The position numbers and the translations under genes were made by a program. Below the pieces are notes generated by a model. It had not been told where the DNA came from, did no database searches, and saw only the letters and a program-made list of their open reading frames with translations. From Bacteroidota bacterium (GTDB taxonomy: Bacteria; Bacteroidota; Bacteroidia; Bacteroidales; PUMT01), in NCBI GenBank assembly GCA_003567115.1, contig PXAP01000218.1, positions 1 through 11,303 on the forward strand: a stretch of 11,303 nt of DNA. Reading direction: 5' to 3'. Every line of letters starts with the position of its first letter. Within the stretch, counting starts at the first letter, position 1. Shown in pieces: positions 1-7,056 of the stretch.

Positions 1-472
1 CAAAAACTATGCCTGTTCCGAAAAAGAGGTTGATTATTATAAATGGCAAGAAGGCTATAACGGTAAAAGCATGTTTGTCTGCCACAAAACCCGGGGCACT
101 TGCATAGAAAACCATTTGCCTCAGGTCCATTCCATATTTTACTCTTTTTGCTCCGGCAAGCCAGTATGCCAGGCCGTGCAAAGCTTCGTGAACAGGTATT
201 ACCAAAACCATACCTGCCACTATTCCGTACAGCAGGAAAAGCCAGTATGAACCCCATGAAATAACCGGATTGATAAAATTAACCAGGGTTATCCACACAA
301 TTATCAGAAACAGTACAAGGGTAAAGCCGTAAAAAAACAGCATGGGCCGTCTCAGTTGTTTAAGCTGCTGCATGACAAAATCCACAATTTCGCTGTGCTT
401 TAAAGTTTTAACCAGTTGATAATTATCTGAAGCATGCAGCTCCTCTATATTGGGATTATTATTTTCAGCCAT
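1..472 (-). CDS. DUF3267 membrane metallopeptidase-like protein (5' part; 3' end beyond window)
   Basis: Reading leftward from an ATG at 472-470, an open frame of 157 codons runs off the window edge with no stop. The N-terminus is polar (about residues 1-42). Hydrophobic segments follow at about 44-67 and 74-94, and another at about 135-157 is cut by the edge. Directly after the second segment is H95-E-A-L-H99, an HExxH zinc-binding motif followed by GLAYW. Hydrophobic helices with a membrane-embedded HExxH are characteristic of DUF3267, a family of putative zincin peptidases of unknown substrate. The nearby ATG at 480 hits a stop after 11 codons, so the start at 472 is preferred. The gene diverges from gpmI. 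Family assignment is by motif and topology; peptidase activity and substrate are unproven, and C-terminal metal ligands lie outside the window. Confidence 0.8.
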   Translation of the reverse strand, partial: MAENNNPNIEELHASDNYQLVKTLKHSEIVDFVMQQLKQLRRPMLFFYGFTLVLFLIIVWITLVNFINPVISWGSYWLFLLYGIVAGMVLVIPVHEALHGLAYWLAGAKRVKYGMDLRQMVFYASAPGFVADKHAFTVIAFLPFIIINLFFGTGIVF

Positions 473-533
473 GAATTCATTTTTTATATGCAGCTAATCC
501 TGGGATTATTATTTTTTAGTCTCATTAATTCAT
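434..533. repeat. Imperfect direct duplication of the DUF3267 gene start
   Basis: Copy A (434-480) covers the first codons and start of the DUF3267 gene, and copy B (488-533) lies just upstream of it on the minus strand. Both begin with ATGCAGCT on the plus strand. They share a perfect 15-base core (451-465 and 501-515, exactly 50 bases apart) and both end in AATTCAT. In copy B the minus strand reads ATG at 525-523, then AGA CTA AAA, three AAT codons and CCC, and stops at 484. It therefore encodes a 13-residue peptide sharing NNNP with the real N-terminus (MAENNNP). It looks like a decayed tandem duplication; whether the mini-ORF is translated cannot be told from sequence. Confidence 0.6.
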
Positions 534-544
534 AAATATTTCTC

Positions 545-598
545 CTGTAAAAAAACAGAAATTTTGTCTTAAAAAATATCCAAAATTTCTGTTTACAG
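545..598. repeat. Long imperfect inverted repeat (hairpin)
   Basis: The left arm (545-566) and right arm (581-598) are complementary over 18 bases, ctgtaa plus acagaaattttg, interrupted only by four extra A residues (551-554) in the left arm. The 14-base loop (567-580) is AT-rich. On the minus strand the hairpin lies just before GGAGAAATATTT and an ATG at 533-531 that is followed by a stop two codons later. So it would sit in the leader or promoter zone of the DUF3267 gene. It lacks a GC-rich stem with a T-tract, so it is not a standard terminator. It could be a leader hairpin, an operator or a remnant of a small repeat element. Confidence 0.65.
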
Positions 599-650
599 CT
601 CGGAACCGCTTCGCTTTAACTTATATCATCCATAGGATTTGAATTGTTTA

Positions 651-665
651 TCATTAAGTTAATGA
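651..665. promoter_or_regulatory. 15-base perfect palindrome, possible regulator site
   Basis: TCATTAA-G-TTAATGA is a perfect 7-base-arm palindrome with a one-base centre, located mid-way in the divergent spacer. The symmetry and size suit a dimeric helix-turn-helix regulator, but no partner regulator gene is in view and AT-rich palindromes arise by chance. Confidence 0.25.
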
Positions 666-787
666 GTCAATCAGGCTAATAAACCGAACGAGCCTTAATG
701 ACCGCTAAATTATTAAAACCTCATCAGATCATGAAGGTTATTGTATATTAAATTTTCCCTGCCGGTTTTTTCCTACGGGAAAAAGAA

Positions 788-795
788 TAATTTTG
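788..795 (+). promoter_or_regulatory. Candidate -7 element of the gpmI promoter
   Basis: TAATTTTG matches the Bacteroidota -7 consensus TAnnTTTG exactly and ends 30 bases before the gpmI ATG, which would give a leader of about 20-25 nt. The expected -33 TTTG is poorly matched: only a T-run at about 766-771 is present. A hairpin with arms TTTTCCC and GGGAAAA (753-759, 777-783) overlaps the -33 zone. No ribosome binding site is seen before the start, as is usual in this phylum. Confidence 0.45.
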
Positions 796-825
796 CATGA
801 TATTTTATAAAATGATAATAATATT

Positions 826-2349
826 ATGGAAAATAAAAAAGCGATACTTATAATACTCGACGGATGGGGAATCGGAGATAAATCAAAATCAGACATTATT
901 TATAATGCCAATACCCCGGTCATGGACGGGCTTCAGGAGAAATACCCCGGTTCCGTGCTGATGGCCTCAGGTGAAAACGTTGGATTGCCTGAGGGACAGA
1001 TGGGGAATTCGGAGGTAGGGCATCTTAATATCGGTGCAGGAAAGAAAGTATATCAGGACCTGGTCAAGATAAACCTCGCTATTGAGGATAACAGCATATC
1101 CGATAACCCGGTGCTCAAGGAGGCAATGAACTATGCCAGGGAAAACAATAAGGCTGTCCATTTTCTGGGACTGGTAAGTGACGGGGGGGTGCATTCTTCC
1201 GATAAACACCTTTATAAATTGTGTGATATAACCGGAGAATACGGCCTGAAGGATGTATATGTGCATGCATTTACCGATGGCCGGGATACAGACCCTAAAA
1301 GTGGCTATGGTTTTGTGAAGAACCTTCAGGAACATCTTGATAAATCAAACGGAAAGATAGCATCCCTGGTCGGACGCTATTATGCAATGGACAGGGACAA
1401 GCGCTGGGAAAGGATAAAAATGGCCTATGATCTGCTTGTTCACGGTAAAGGCAGGCCCGCAACCGATATCCTGGAGGCAATCAGGGAGTCATATAATGAA
1501 GAAGTGACCGATGAGTTCATAAAACCCATTGTTATGGTTGATGACTCCGGCCAGGCTGCAGGCAAGATAAAACCCGGGGATGTGGTTATCTGTTTTAACT
1601 TCCGGACCGACCGCCTCAGGGAAATTACAGTTGCGCTTACACAAAAGGATTTTCCCGAATACAACATGAAGACCATTCCTCTGTATTATATAACTATGAC
1701 AAGATATGACGATACCTTCAAGGATGTGAAAATTTTATTCGATAAGGAAAACCTGACCAATACAATGGGTGAATTGCTGGCAAAGGCAGGGAAAAAGCAA
1801 TTGAGGATTGCAGAGACGGAAAAATACGGACATGTAACTTTCTTCTTTTCAGGAGGACGCGAAAAGAAGTTTGAGAATGAAAGCCGCATATTGATTCCTT
1901 CACCCAAGGTTGCTACCTATGACCTTCAGCCCGAAATGAGCGCACGGGAGGTTAAAGATGCAGTTGTAAAAGAGCTGAATAATAAAAGTTTCGATTTTAT
2001 CTGCCTCAATTTTGCAAACTGCGATATGGTTGGTCATTCGGGTGTTTATGATGCCATCCGGAAGGCAGTGGAAACGGTTGATGAATGTGTGGGTGAGGTG
2101 GTTGATGCAGCAAGTGAAAACGGCTATGTAAGTATGATAATTTCAGACCACGGGAACGCCGATAATGCTCTTAATCCGGATGGGTCAATGAATACAGCCC
2201 ATTCTCTTAATCCTGTACCCTGTATTCTTGTATCAGAACATAACGGTGTAGTCCAAAACGGGATACTTGCCGATGTGGCACCCACACTGCTTCAAATAAT
2301 GGGAATTCCCGTATCCGGAGAGATGACGGGCAAGGTATTGATTGAATGA
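826..2349 (+). CDS. gpmI: 2,3-bisphosphoglycerate-independent phosphoglycerate mutase
   Basis: This cytoplasmic glycolytic/gluconeogenic enzyme interconverts 3- and 2-phosphoglycerate using two metal ions (usually Mn) and a phosphoserine intermediate. At 507 residues it has the normal family length. Catalytic positions are intact: D12 (LDGWG), nucleophile S62 (MGNSEVGH), H123 (GGVHSS) and R153-D154 (TDGRD). The C-terminal metal ligands are D400/H404 (CDMVGH), D441/H442 (SDHGN) and H459 (TAHS). Spacing matches the well-studied Geobacillus enzyme with a small shift near the C-terminus. The alkaline-phosphatase-like metal domain is split around the phosphotransferase domain. The start is the first ATG, directly before a typical N-terminus, and a TAnnTTTG element lies at 788-795. 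Its stop overlaps the start of the DUF3109 gene. Nothing is missing or broken. Confidence 0.97.
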   Translation: MENKKAILIILDGWGIGDKSKSDIIYNANTPVMDGLQEKYPGSVLMASGENVGLPEGQMGNSEVGHLNIGAGKKVYQDLVKINLAIEDNSISDNPVLKEAMNYARENNKAVHFLGLVSDGGVHSSDKHLYKLCDITGEYGLKDVYVHAFTDGRDTDPKSGYGFVKNLQEHLDKSNGKIASLVGRYYAMDRDKRWERIKMAYDLLVHGKGRPATDILEAIRESYNEEVTDEFIKPIVMVDDSGQAAGKIKPGDVVICFNFRTDRLREITVALTQKDFPEYNMKTIPLYYITMTRYDDTFKDVKILFDKENLTNTMGELLAKAGKKQLRIAETEKYGHVTFFFSGGREKKFENESRILIPSPKVATYDLQPEMSAREVKDAVVKELNNKSFDFICLNFANCDMVGHSGVYDAIRKAVETVDECVGEVVDAASENGYVSMIISDHGNADNALNPDGSMNTAHSLNPVPCILVSEHNGVVQNGILADVAPTLLQIMGIPVSGEMTGKVLIE

Positions 2350-2927
2350 CCACTATGCTGCAGATCAATGATAAGATCATAGGGCTTTCTCTGTTTGAAG
2401 AAAAGTTCGTGTGTGATCCTGTTAAGTGCAGGGGAGCGTGCTGCGTACTTGGTGATGCCGGTGCTCCGCTGCTGGAGGAGGAGCTTCCTGTACTGAAGAA
2501 TATTTTTCCCGTTATCAGGCAGTATCTGCGTCCTGAATCGGCTGACTTAATTGATCTTCATGGAACTCATGTTCTGGATGAAAGTGATGATGAACCGGTA
2601 ACACCTCTTCTTAATGAAAAAGAATGTGCCTACGCCGTATTTATAGATGGTATTGCCCGTTGTGCCATAGAAGAGGCATGGTCTGACGGATTAATAAAAT
2701 TCCGCAAACCACTTTCCTGTCATTTGTATCCTGTACGGGTCAGGGAGTATGACAAATTTACTGCCGTAAATTACGATCGCTGGTCTACATGCAGGCCTGC
2801 CGTATCTGAAGGTAACAGACTCAATGTGCCCGTTTTTGTTTTTTGCAGAGAGTCAATAATCCGGCGTTTCGGTGAAACATTCTATCATCAGATGGAGATA
2901 GCGGCAGAGTCTTTTGTCGGGAAATAG
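2346..2927 (+). CDS. DUF3109 family cysteine-rich protein, coupled to gpmI
   Basis: A 193-residue protein of the DUF3109 family (common in Bacteroidota; function unknown, related to YkgJ-type putative zinc/iron-chelating proteins). Conserved cysteines are visible: C23, C28 and the pair C32-C33 in the FVCDPxxCxGACC block, then C94, C106, C125 (LSCHLYP), C149 (STCRP) and C167. That arrangement suggests a bound metal or iron-sulfur cluster, which is inference. There is no signal peptide or membrane segment, so it is probably cytoplasmic. The ATG at 2346 forms an ATGA overlap with the gpmI stop, implying translational coupling and co-transcription. The second ATG at 2355 (MLQIND...) looks more like the family's usual N-terminus and may be the true start; it lies 5 nt after the gpmI stop. 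A role linked to glycolysis or metal supply cannot be claimed from context alone. Confidence 0.88.
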   Translation: MTTMLQINDKIIGLSLFEEKFVCDPVKCRGACCVLGDAGAPLLEEELPVLKNIFPVIRQYLRPESADLIDLHGTHVLDESDDEPVTPLLNEKECAYAVFIDGIARCAIEEAWSDGLIKFRKPLSCHLYPVRVREYDKFTAVNYDRWSTCRPAVSEGNRLNVPVFVFCRESIIRRFGETFYHQMEIAAESFVGK

Positions 2928-3023
2928 GTGAAAGCAGTTTACAATGCAACTATTGAGCCGATCGGGCAAAAATGGTTGATCAGTTTATTGCTGTCTGTTA
3001 ATAATAAATAATCTGAAATTATT

Positions 3024-4394
3024 ATGGAAAACATTAAAAGTTACATAGAAGAGAATAAAGACCGCTTTCTGGAAGAGCTGTTTGGTCTGATACGCATCCC
3101 CTCGGTGAGTTCCAGAAAAGAAAACAAACCTGATATGCATAAGGCAGCTGAATATATAAGGAAGTCCCTTCTGGATGCCGGTGCAGATATGGCAGAGGTT
3201 ATTTCCACTGATGGTCATCCGGTGTTATATGCCGAAAAGATTATTGATCCCGCACTACCTGTTGTTATGGTTTACGGTCATTATGATGTTCAGCCGGCCG
3301 AACCGCTTGATCTCTGGAAGTCACCTCCCTTTGAACCTGAAATACGTGAAGGGAAGATATGGGGAAGGGGTGCAGATGATGACAAGGGGCAATTGTTCAT
3401 GCATGTATATGCATTTGAATATATGGTAAAAACCGGCACCCTGCCCTGCAATGTCAAGTTTATGGTAGAGGGCGAAGAAGAAATTGGTTCGCCCAGCCTG
3501 GTAAAATTTTGCCATGCAAACAAGGAGAAGCTGAAATGTGACGTTATTATTGTGTCTGATACCAGCATGATAGGTCCTGATGTACCCTCTATAACTACCG
3601 GTTTGCGTGGATTAAGCTATGTTGAGGTTGAGGTCAGGGGTCCCAACCGTGATCTTCATTCAGGCTTATATGGAGGTGCAGTGGCAAATCCCGTTAATGT
3701 ACTTGCCAGGATGATAGCATCTCTTACTGATGAGAATAACCGGGTTACCATACCGGGTTTTTATGATGATGTCCTGGAAGCCAGTCCACTGGAACGCAAA
3801 GAAATGGCTAAAGCCCCCTTTGATATCGAACAGTATAAAAAGGATATCGATGTTGATGAGCTAAGCGGAGAGGAAGGTTACTCTACAATGGAACGTACCG
3901 GTATACGTCCCTCTCTCGATGTAAATGGTATATGGGGTGGATATACAGAGGAGGGGGCTAAGACCATACTTCCTGCAAAAGCCTGTGCCAAGATATCGAT
4001 GCGACTGGTTCCCAACCAGAGTCCGGAAAAAATCGACAATTTGTTCATAAAACATTTTGAATCAATAGCACCTCCGGGAGTCAGGGTTTCTGCCAGGGTT
4101 TTGCATGGAGGTGAAGGATATGTTTCTCCGGTCGATCATCCTGCATACCTTGCTGCAAGCAGGGCTTATGAAAAGACCTTCGGGAAAAAGCCCGTTCCGT
4201 TTCGCAGCGGGGGGAGTATTCCCATAATTTCCCGGTTTGAAAAAGTTCTTGGTGTTAAGTCAATTTTGATGGGATTCGGACTTGAAAGTGATGCTATACA
4301 TTCACCCAATGAGAATTATCCTTTAGGGAATTTTTACAAGGGAATTGAAACCATACCATTGTTTTACAGTTATTATACCAAAAAACCTGAGTAG
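3024..4394 (+). CDS. M20 family metallopeptidase (dipeptidase)
   Basis: A cytoplasmic di-zinc peptidase of the M20 family, carnosinase/CNDP-like branch, which hydrolyses dipeptides or short peptides. The 456 residues match the family. Expected residues are present: H86 and D88 (GHYDVQP), bridging metal ligand D119 (GRGADDDKG), catalytic base E152 with metal ligand E153 (EGEEEIGS), D179 (VSDTS) and H426 (DAIHSPNE). The lid-domain H212 (DLHSGLYGG), which reaches the partner subunit's active site, is also conserved. The lid/dimerisation domain spans roughly residues 195-355. There is no signal peptide. It starts 96 bases after the DUF3109 gene, a spacing that permits either its own promoter or read-through; I see no good TAnnTTTG match there. 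It is followed by a terminator at 4434-4467. The exact peptide substrate is not predictable from sequence. Confidence 0.93.
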   Translation: MENIKSYIEENKDRFLEELFGLIRIPSVSSRKENKPDMHKAAEYIRKSLLDAGADMAEVISTDGHPVLYAEKIIDPALPVVMVYGHYDVQPAEPLDLWKSPPFEPEIREGKIWGRGADDDKGQLFMHVYAFEYMVKTGTLPCNVKFMVEGEEEIGSPSLVKFCHANKEKLKCDVIIVSDTSMIGPDVPSITTGLRGLSYVEVEVRGPNRDLHSGLYGGAVANPVNVLARMIASLTDENNRVTIPGFYDDVLEASPLERKEMAKAPFDIEQYKKDIDVDELSGEEGYSTMERTGIRPSLDVNGIWGGYTEEGAKTILPAKACAKISMRLVPNQSPEKIDNLFIKHFESIAPPGVRVSARVLHGGEGYVSPVDHPAYLAASRAYEKTFGKKPVPFRSGGSIPIISRFEKVLGVKSILMGFGLESDAIHSPNENYPLGNFYKGIETIPLFYSYYTKKPE

Positions 4395-4433
4395 TACCGG
4401 CAGAAGCTTATAGCTCTGTTGATTCATTTTATC

Positions 4434-4467
4434 AAACCGGTTTATTAATTAAGCGACCGGTTTTTTT
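4434..4467 (+). terminator. Rho-independent terminator after the M20 peptidase
   Basis: Arms AAACCGG (4434-4440) and CCGGTTT (4457-4463) enclose a 16-base AT-rich loop and run into a tract of seven T residues (4461-4467). It lies about 40 bases after the peptidase stop and separates that gene from the glutamine synthetase promoter. The stem is short, so efficiency may be modest. Confidence 0.7.
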
Positions 4468-4512
4468 GTGACTTTTTTTTCAGGAACTTTAAAATAATAA
4501 ATATTTGCGAAC

Positions 4513-4586
4513 ATAGGGGTATAAAAATAGGGGGTGTAATAAAAAAAAGTATAAAAAATAAATTTTAAGGTCTATAAATTTGGGGG
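4513..4586 (+). repeat. G-run direct repeats upstream of the glutamine synthetase promoter
   Basis: In otherwise AT-rich DNA, three G-runs stand out: ATAGGGGT (4513-4520), ATAGGGGGTG (4527-4536) and TTTGGGGGTGG (4579-4589). The first two are adjacent near-repeats of the form ATAGGGG(G)T followed by an A-rich stretch, spaced 14 bases apart. They lie just upstream of the predicted -33 element, where an activator could bind. No named regulator motif is recognised. Confidence 0.35.
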
Positions 4587-4610
4587 TGGCAAATATAAAT
4601 TATATATTTG
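4579..4610 (+). promoter_or_regulatory. Bacteroidota-type promoter of the glutamine synthetase gene
   Basis: TTTG at 4579-4582, a 20-base spacer and TATATTTG at 4603-4610 match the TTTG-N(19-21)-TAnnTTTG consensus fully. A transcription start near 4617 would leave a leader of about 35 nt before the ATG at 4652. The -7 element lies inside an imperfect palindrome (arms 4591-4597 and 4603-4609, five-base centre), which may be just AT-richness. A second TAnnTTTG match at 4575-4582 has no partner. This promoter rules out a longer in-frame reading from the TTG at 4580, which would start inside the -33 element. Confidence 0.7.
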
Positions 4611-4651
4611 TCGTGAAATTATATGAGTATATAACTAAAAAACCAATCAAC

Positions 4652-6841
4652 ATGAGTACACTCCGATACAAGGCAGTTGAACAGGCTATTTCCCGCCCGA
4701 CACTGAAGGTTGAAGCTCCTTCGGTTAAGACATCGGAATATTTTGCGGTCAATGTGTTCAACAAGAAAAAAATGCAGGAATATCTGTCGCAGGAAGCATT
4801 TGACAGTGTTATGCAAGCCATTAATAAAGGAACAAAGGTAGACCGTAAGGTTTCAAACCAGATTTCATCGGGTATGAAGGCCTGGGCAATAGACCGGGGA
4901 GCAACACATTATACTCACTGGTTTCATCCGCTTACAGGGGCAACGGCCGAAAAACATGATGCTTTTTTTGAACCGGCTTCTGATGCCTATGTAATTGAGA
5001 ATTTTGACGGAGGTAAACTTGTACAGCAGGAGCCGGATGCCTCCAGTCTTCCCAGCGGAGGTATGCGGAATACATTTGAGGCACGTGGTTACACTGCATG
5101 GGATCCTTCTTCTCCGGCTTTTGTAATGGATCACACTCTTTGTATACCATCGGTATATGTCTCTTTCAAAGGTGATTCACTGGATTACAAAACTCCCCTC
5201 TTAAAATCGATCGAAGCTGTTGACAAAGCAGCCGTCGATCTTTGTAACTATTTTGATAAAAATGTTACAAAGGTTAATGTGGGACTTGGTTGTGAGCAGG
5301 AATATTTCCTGGTTGATGATGCCCTTTTCAATGCCAGGCCCGACCTTAAGCTTACAGACCGCACCCTGATGGGACATTCATCTGCAAAGGATCAGCAGCT
5401 TGCAGACCATTATTTTGGGTACATTCCAATGAGGGTAGCCGCTTTTATGCGTGAATTTGAGATTGAAGCTTACAAACTGGGTATACCTGTAAAGACCCGG
5501 CACAATGAGGTGGCCCCCAACCAGTATGAATGTGCCCCCGTTTTCGAGGAGGTTAATCTTGCTGTAGACCATAACCAGTTGCTGATGACAATTATGAGAA
5601 AGGTGGCAAAGAAACACCGTTTTAAAGTTTTGTTTCATGAGAAACCCTATAATAATGTAAATGGTTCCGGCAAGCATTGCAACTGGTCACTTTTAACCGA
5701 CACCGGGGTCAACCTATTTTCTCCCGGCAAAACACCGAAAACAAACATGTTGTTCCTTTCTGCCCTTGTTTCGGTTATAAAGGGAGTATTTGAATACCAG
5801 GATATACTGAGGGCAAGTATAGTTTCACTGGGTAATGAGCACAGGCTCGGAGCTGCCGAGGCTCCCCCGGCCATAATGTCAATTTTTCTCGGTGAAGAAA
5901 TGAACAGGACTCTCAATGAGATTGAAACCAGGGTTTCAGGTAAGAAGATGAGCCCGGATGAGAAAACCGAGCTTAAACTTGATGTTGGCAAAATACCTGA
6001 AATAATGCCTGACAATACCGACCGCAACCGGACTTCTCCATTTGCTTTTACCGGTAACCGCTTTGAGTTCAGAGCCGTGGGGTCATCAGCCAACGTGGCA
6101 TTTCCTATGATGACATTGAACAGTATTGTTGCCAGGCAGTTAAAGGAGTTTAAAAAAGAGGTTGACACTTTTATTGAAAAAGGTGTCAATAAGGATGAGG
6201 CGATATTCCAGGTAATCAAGAAATTTGTTCTTGCATCCAAGAAAGTGAGGTTTGATGGCAATAATTATTCTGAAGAATGGGTAAAAGAGGCTGCCGGTCG
6301 TGGACTGACCAATGTGAATGATGTGCTTGATTCGCTGACATCTATAGTTTCAAGGGAATCAAAGGATCTTTTTTCTGAAATGAAAGTGTTTTCAGAACAT
6401 GAGCTCGAGGCGCGGCTTGAAATTGACATGGAAAAACATACCAAAAAAATACAGATAGAAGCCCGGGTACTTGGTGATCTGGCTGTTAACCATATTCTTC
6501 CCACAGTCTACAGGTATCAAAATGTACTTATAGAAAATGTGAAAGGTTTGAAAAGCTTGTTTCCCGGCGATGAATTTGAAAAAATGGCAGCAAATCAGAT
6601 GGAAACGATCAGGGAGATATCAACCCGGGCCGGAATAGTCAATACAAAGGTCAACCAAATGATTGATGAAAGAAGAAAAGTAAATGTTATAGAAGATATC
6701 AGGGAAAAAGCAAAAGGATATAACGATAACGTTAAGCCATATCTGGGTGAGATTCGCTATCAGATTGATCATCTTGAAATGATCGTGGATGACGAAATAT
6801 GGCCGCTGCCAAAATACCGTGAGTTGCTTTTCATAAGATAG
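4652..6841 (+). CDS. glnN: Type III glutamine synthetase
   Basis: Ammonia assimilation in the cytoplasm: glutamate + NH3 + ATP to glutamine. With the ATG at 4652 the protein is 729 residues, the usual size of type III (GlnN) enzymes described from Bacteroides, and much longer than type I. The open frame extends 24 codons upstream, but that part lies over the promoter, and MSTLRYKAV resembles known GSIII N-termini. Motifs in order: the type III signature HYTHWFHPLT with AEKHDAFFE, GCEQEYF (213-219; metal/glutamate-binding glutamates), RHNEVAPN (283-290), HEKPYNNVNGSGKH (329-342), GNEHRLGAAEAPP (394-406) and NRFEFRAVGSS (469-479). The C-terminal ~180 residues are charged and helical, as in this class. 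It is monocistronic, with its own promoter and a terminator at 6880. No PII-like or regulator gene adjoins it. Nothing is disrupted. Confidence 0.95.
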   Translation: MSTLRYKAVEQAISRPTLKVEAPSVKTSEYFAVNVFNKKKMQEYLSQEAFDSVMQAINKGTKVDRKVSNQISSGMKAWAIDRGATHYTHWFHPLTGATAEKHDAFFEPASDAYVIENFDGGKLVQQEPDASSLPSGGMRNTFEARGYTAWDPSSPAFVMDHTLCIPSVYVSFKGDSLDYKTPLLKSIEAVDKAAVDLCNYFDKNVTKVNVGLGCEQEYFLVDDALFNARPDLKLTDRTLMGHSSAKDQQLADHYFGYIPMRVAAFMREFEIEAYKLGIPVKTRHNEVAPNQYECAPVFEEVNLAVDHNQLLMTIMRKVAKKHRFKVLFHEKPYNNVNGSGKHCNWSLLTDTGVNLFSPGKTPKTNMLFLSALVSVIKGVFEYQDILRASIVSLGNEHRLGAAEAPPAIMSIFLGEEMNRTLNEIETRVSGKKMSPDEKTELKLDVGKIPEIMPDNTDRNRTSPFAFTGNRFEFRAVGSSANVAFPMMTLNSIVARQLKEFKKEVDTFIEKGVNKDEAIFQVIKKFVLASKKVRFDGNNYSEEWVKEAAGRGLTNVNDVLDSLTSIVSRESKDLFSEMKVFSEHELEARLEIDMEKHTKKIQIEARVLGDLAVNHILPTVYRYQNVLIENVKGLKSLFPGDEFEKMAANQMETIREISTRAGIVNTKVNQMIDERRKVNVIEDIREKAKGYNDNVKPYLGEIRYQIDHLEMIVDDEIWPLPKYRELLFIR

Positions 6842-6879
6842 TTTTGCAGGTTAGTTTGGTTTTTTTCATAATTTGCATG

Positions 6880-6915
6880 AACCGGGACAATATAATATGT
6901 CCCGGTTTTGTTTTA
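6880..6915 (+). terminator. Rho-independent terminator after glutamine synthetase
   Basis: A perfect 10-base stem, AACCGGGACA (6880-6889) with TGTCCCGGTT (6899-6908), closes a 9-base AT loop and is followed by a T-rich tail (TTTTGTTTT). It begins 39 bases after the stop codon. It is the strongest terminator in the window and also argues against any coding reading across 6844-7035. Confidence 0.88.
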
Positions 6916-7056
6916 TGTAAATATGTATTATGTTCCCCGATAAGGGAAGTGATTTATTTACCGGTTTCACCGGAATCTGAAGGGCAGAGGGTTTATCCGG
7001 TTTTTTTTGAGTCAAAAATTTCTACATTTACATAGTACAATTAATTATCTTTTCAG

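Larger units (their letters stand above)
473..825. other. Divergent intergenic region between DUF3267 gene and gpmI
   Basis: These 353 bases separate two divergently transcribed genes and contain no convincing coding frame. They hold, left to right: the second copy of a duplicated gene start (488-533), a long inverted repeat (545-598), a 15-base palindrome (651-665), a weaker hairpin with arms TTTTCCC/GGGAAAA (753-759 and 777-783) and a candidate -7 element for gpmI (788-795). No TAnnTTTG match was found on the minus strand for the DUF3267 gene. No tRNA-like fold or recognisable riboswitch was noticed. Confidence 0.7.

Noticed and set aside
4580..4651. 24-codon upstream extension of glutamine synthetase from TTG 4580
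   Set aside because: It overlaps the -33 and -7 promoter elements, and the ATG at 4652 gives the family's usual N-terminus and length.
5647..6261. 204-codon open frame on the minus strand inside glutamine synthetase
   Set aside because: It is wholly antisense to a strongly conserved gene and has no family features; a codon-bias shadow.
6961..7008. CCGG repeats and CCGGTTTTTTTT before the PorE-like gene, possible second terminator
   Set aside because: The possible arms are only five bases with a 23-base gap; the strong hairpin upstream already explains termination.
7023..7030. TACATTTA as a -7 element for the PorE-like gene
   Set aside because: It misses the final G of TAnnTTTG, and the only nearby TTTG (7006-7009) is just 13 bases away, too close for a -33 element.
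6844..7035. 63-codon open frame on the plus strand after glutamine synthetase
   Set aside because: It begins at a TTG, reads straight through the strong terminator at 6880-6915 and has no recognisable domain; treated as non-coding.
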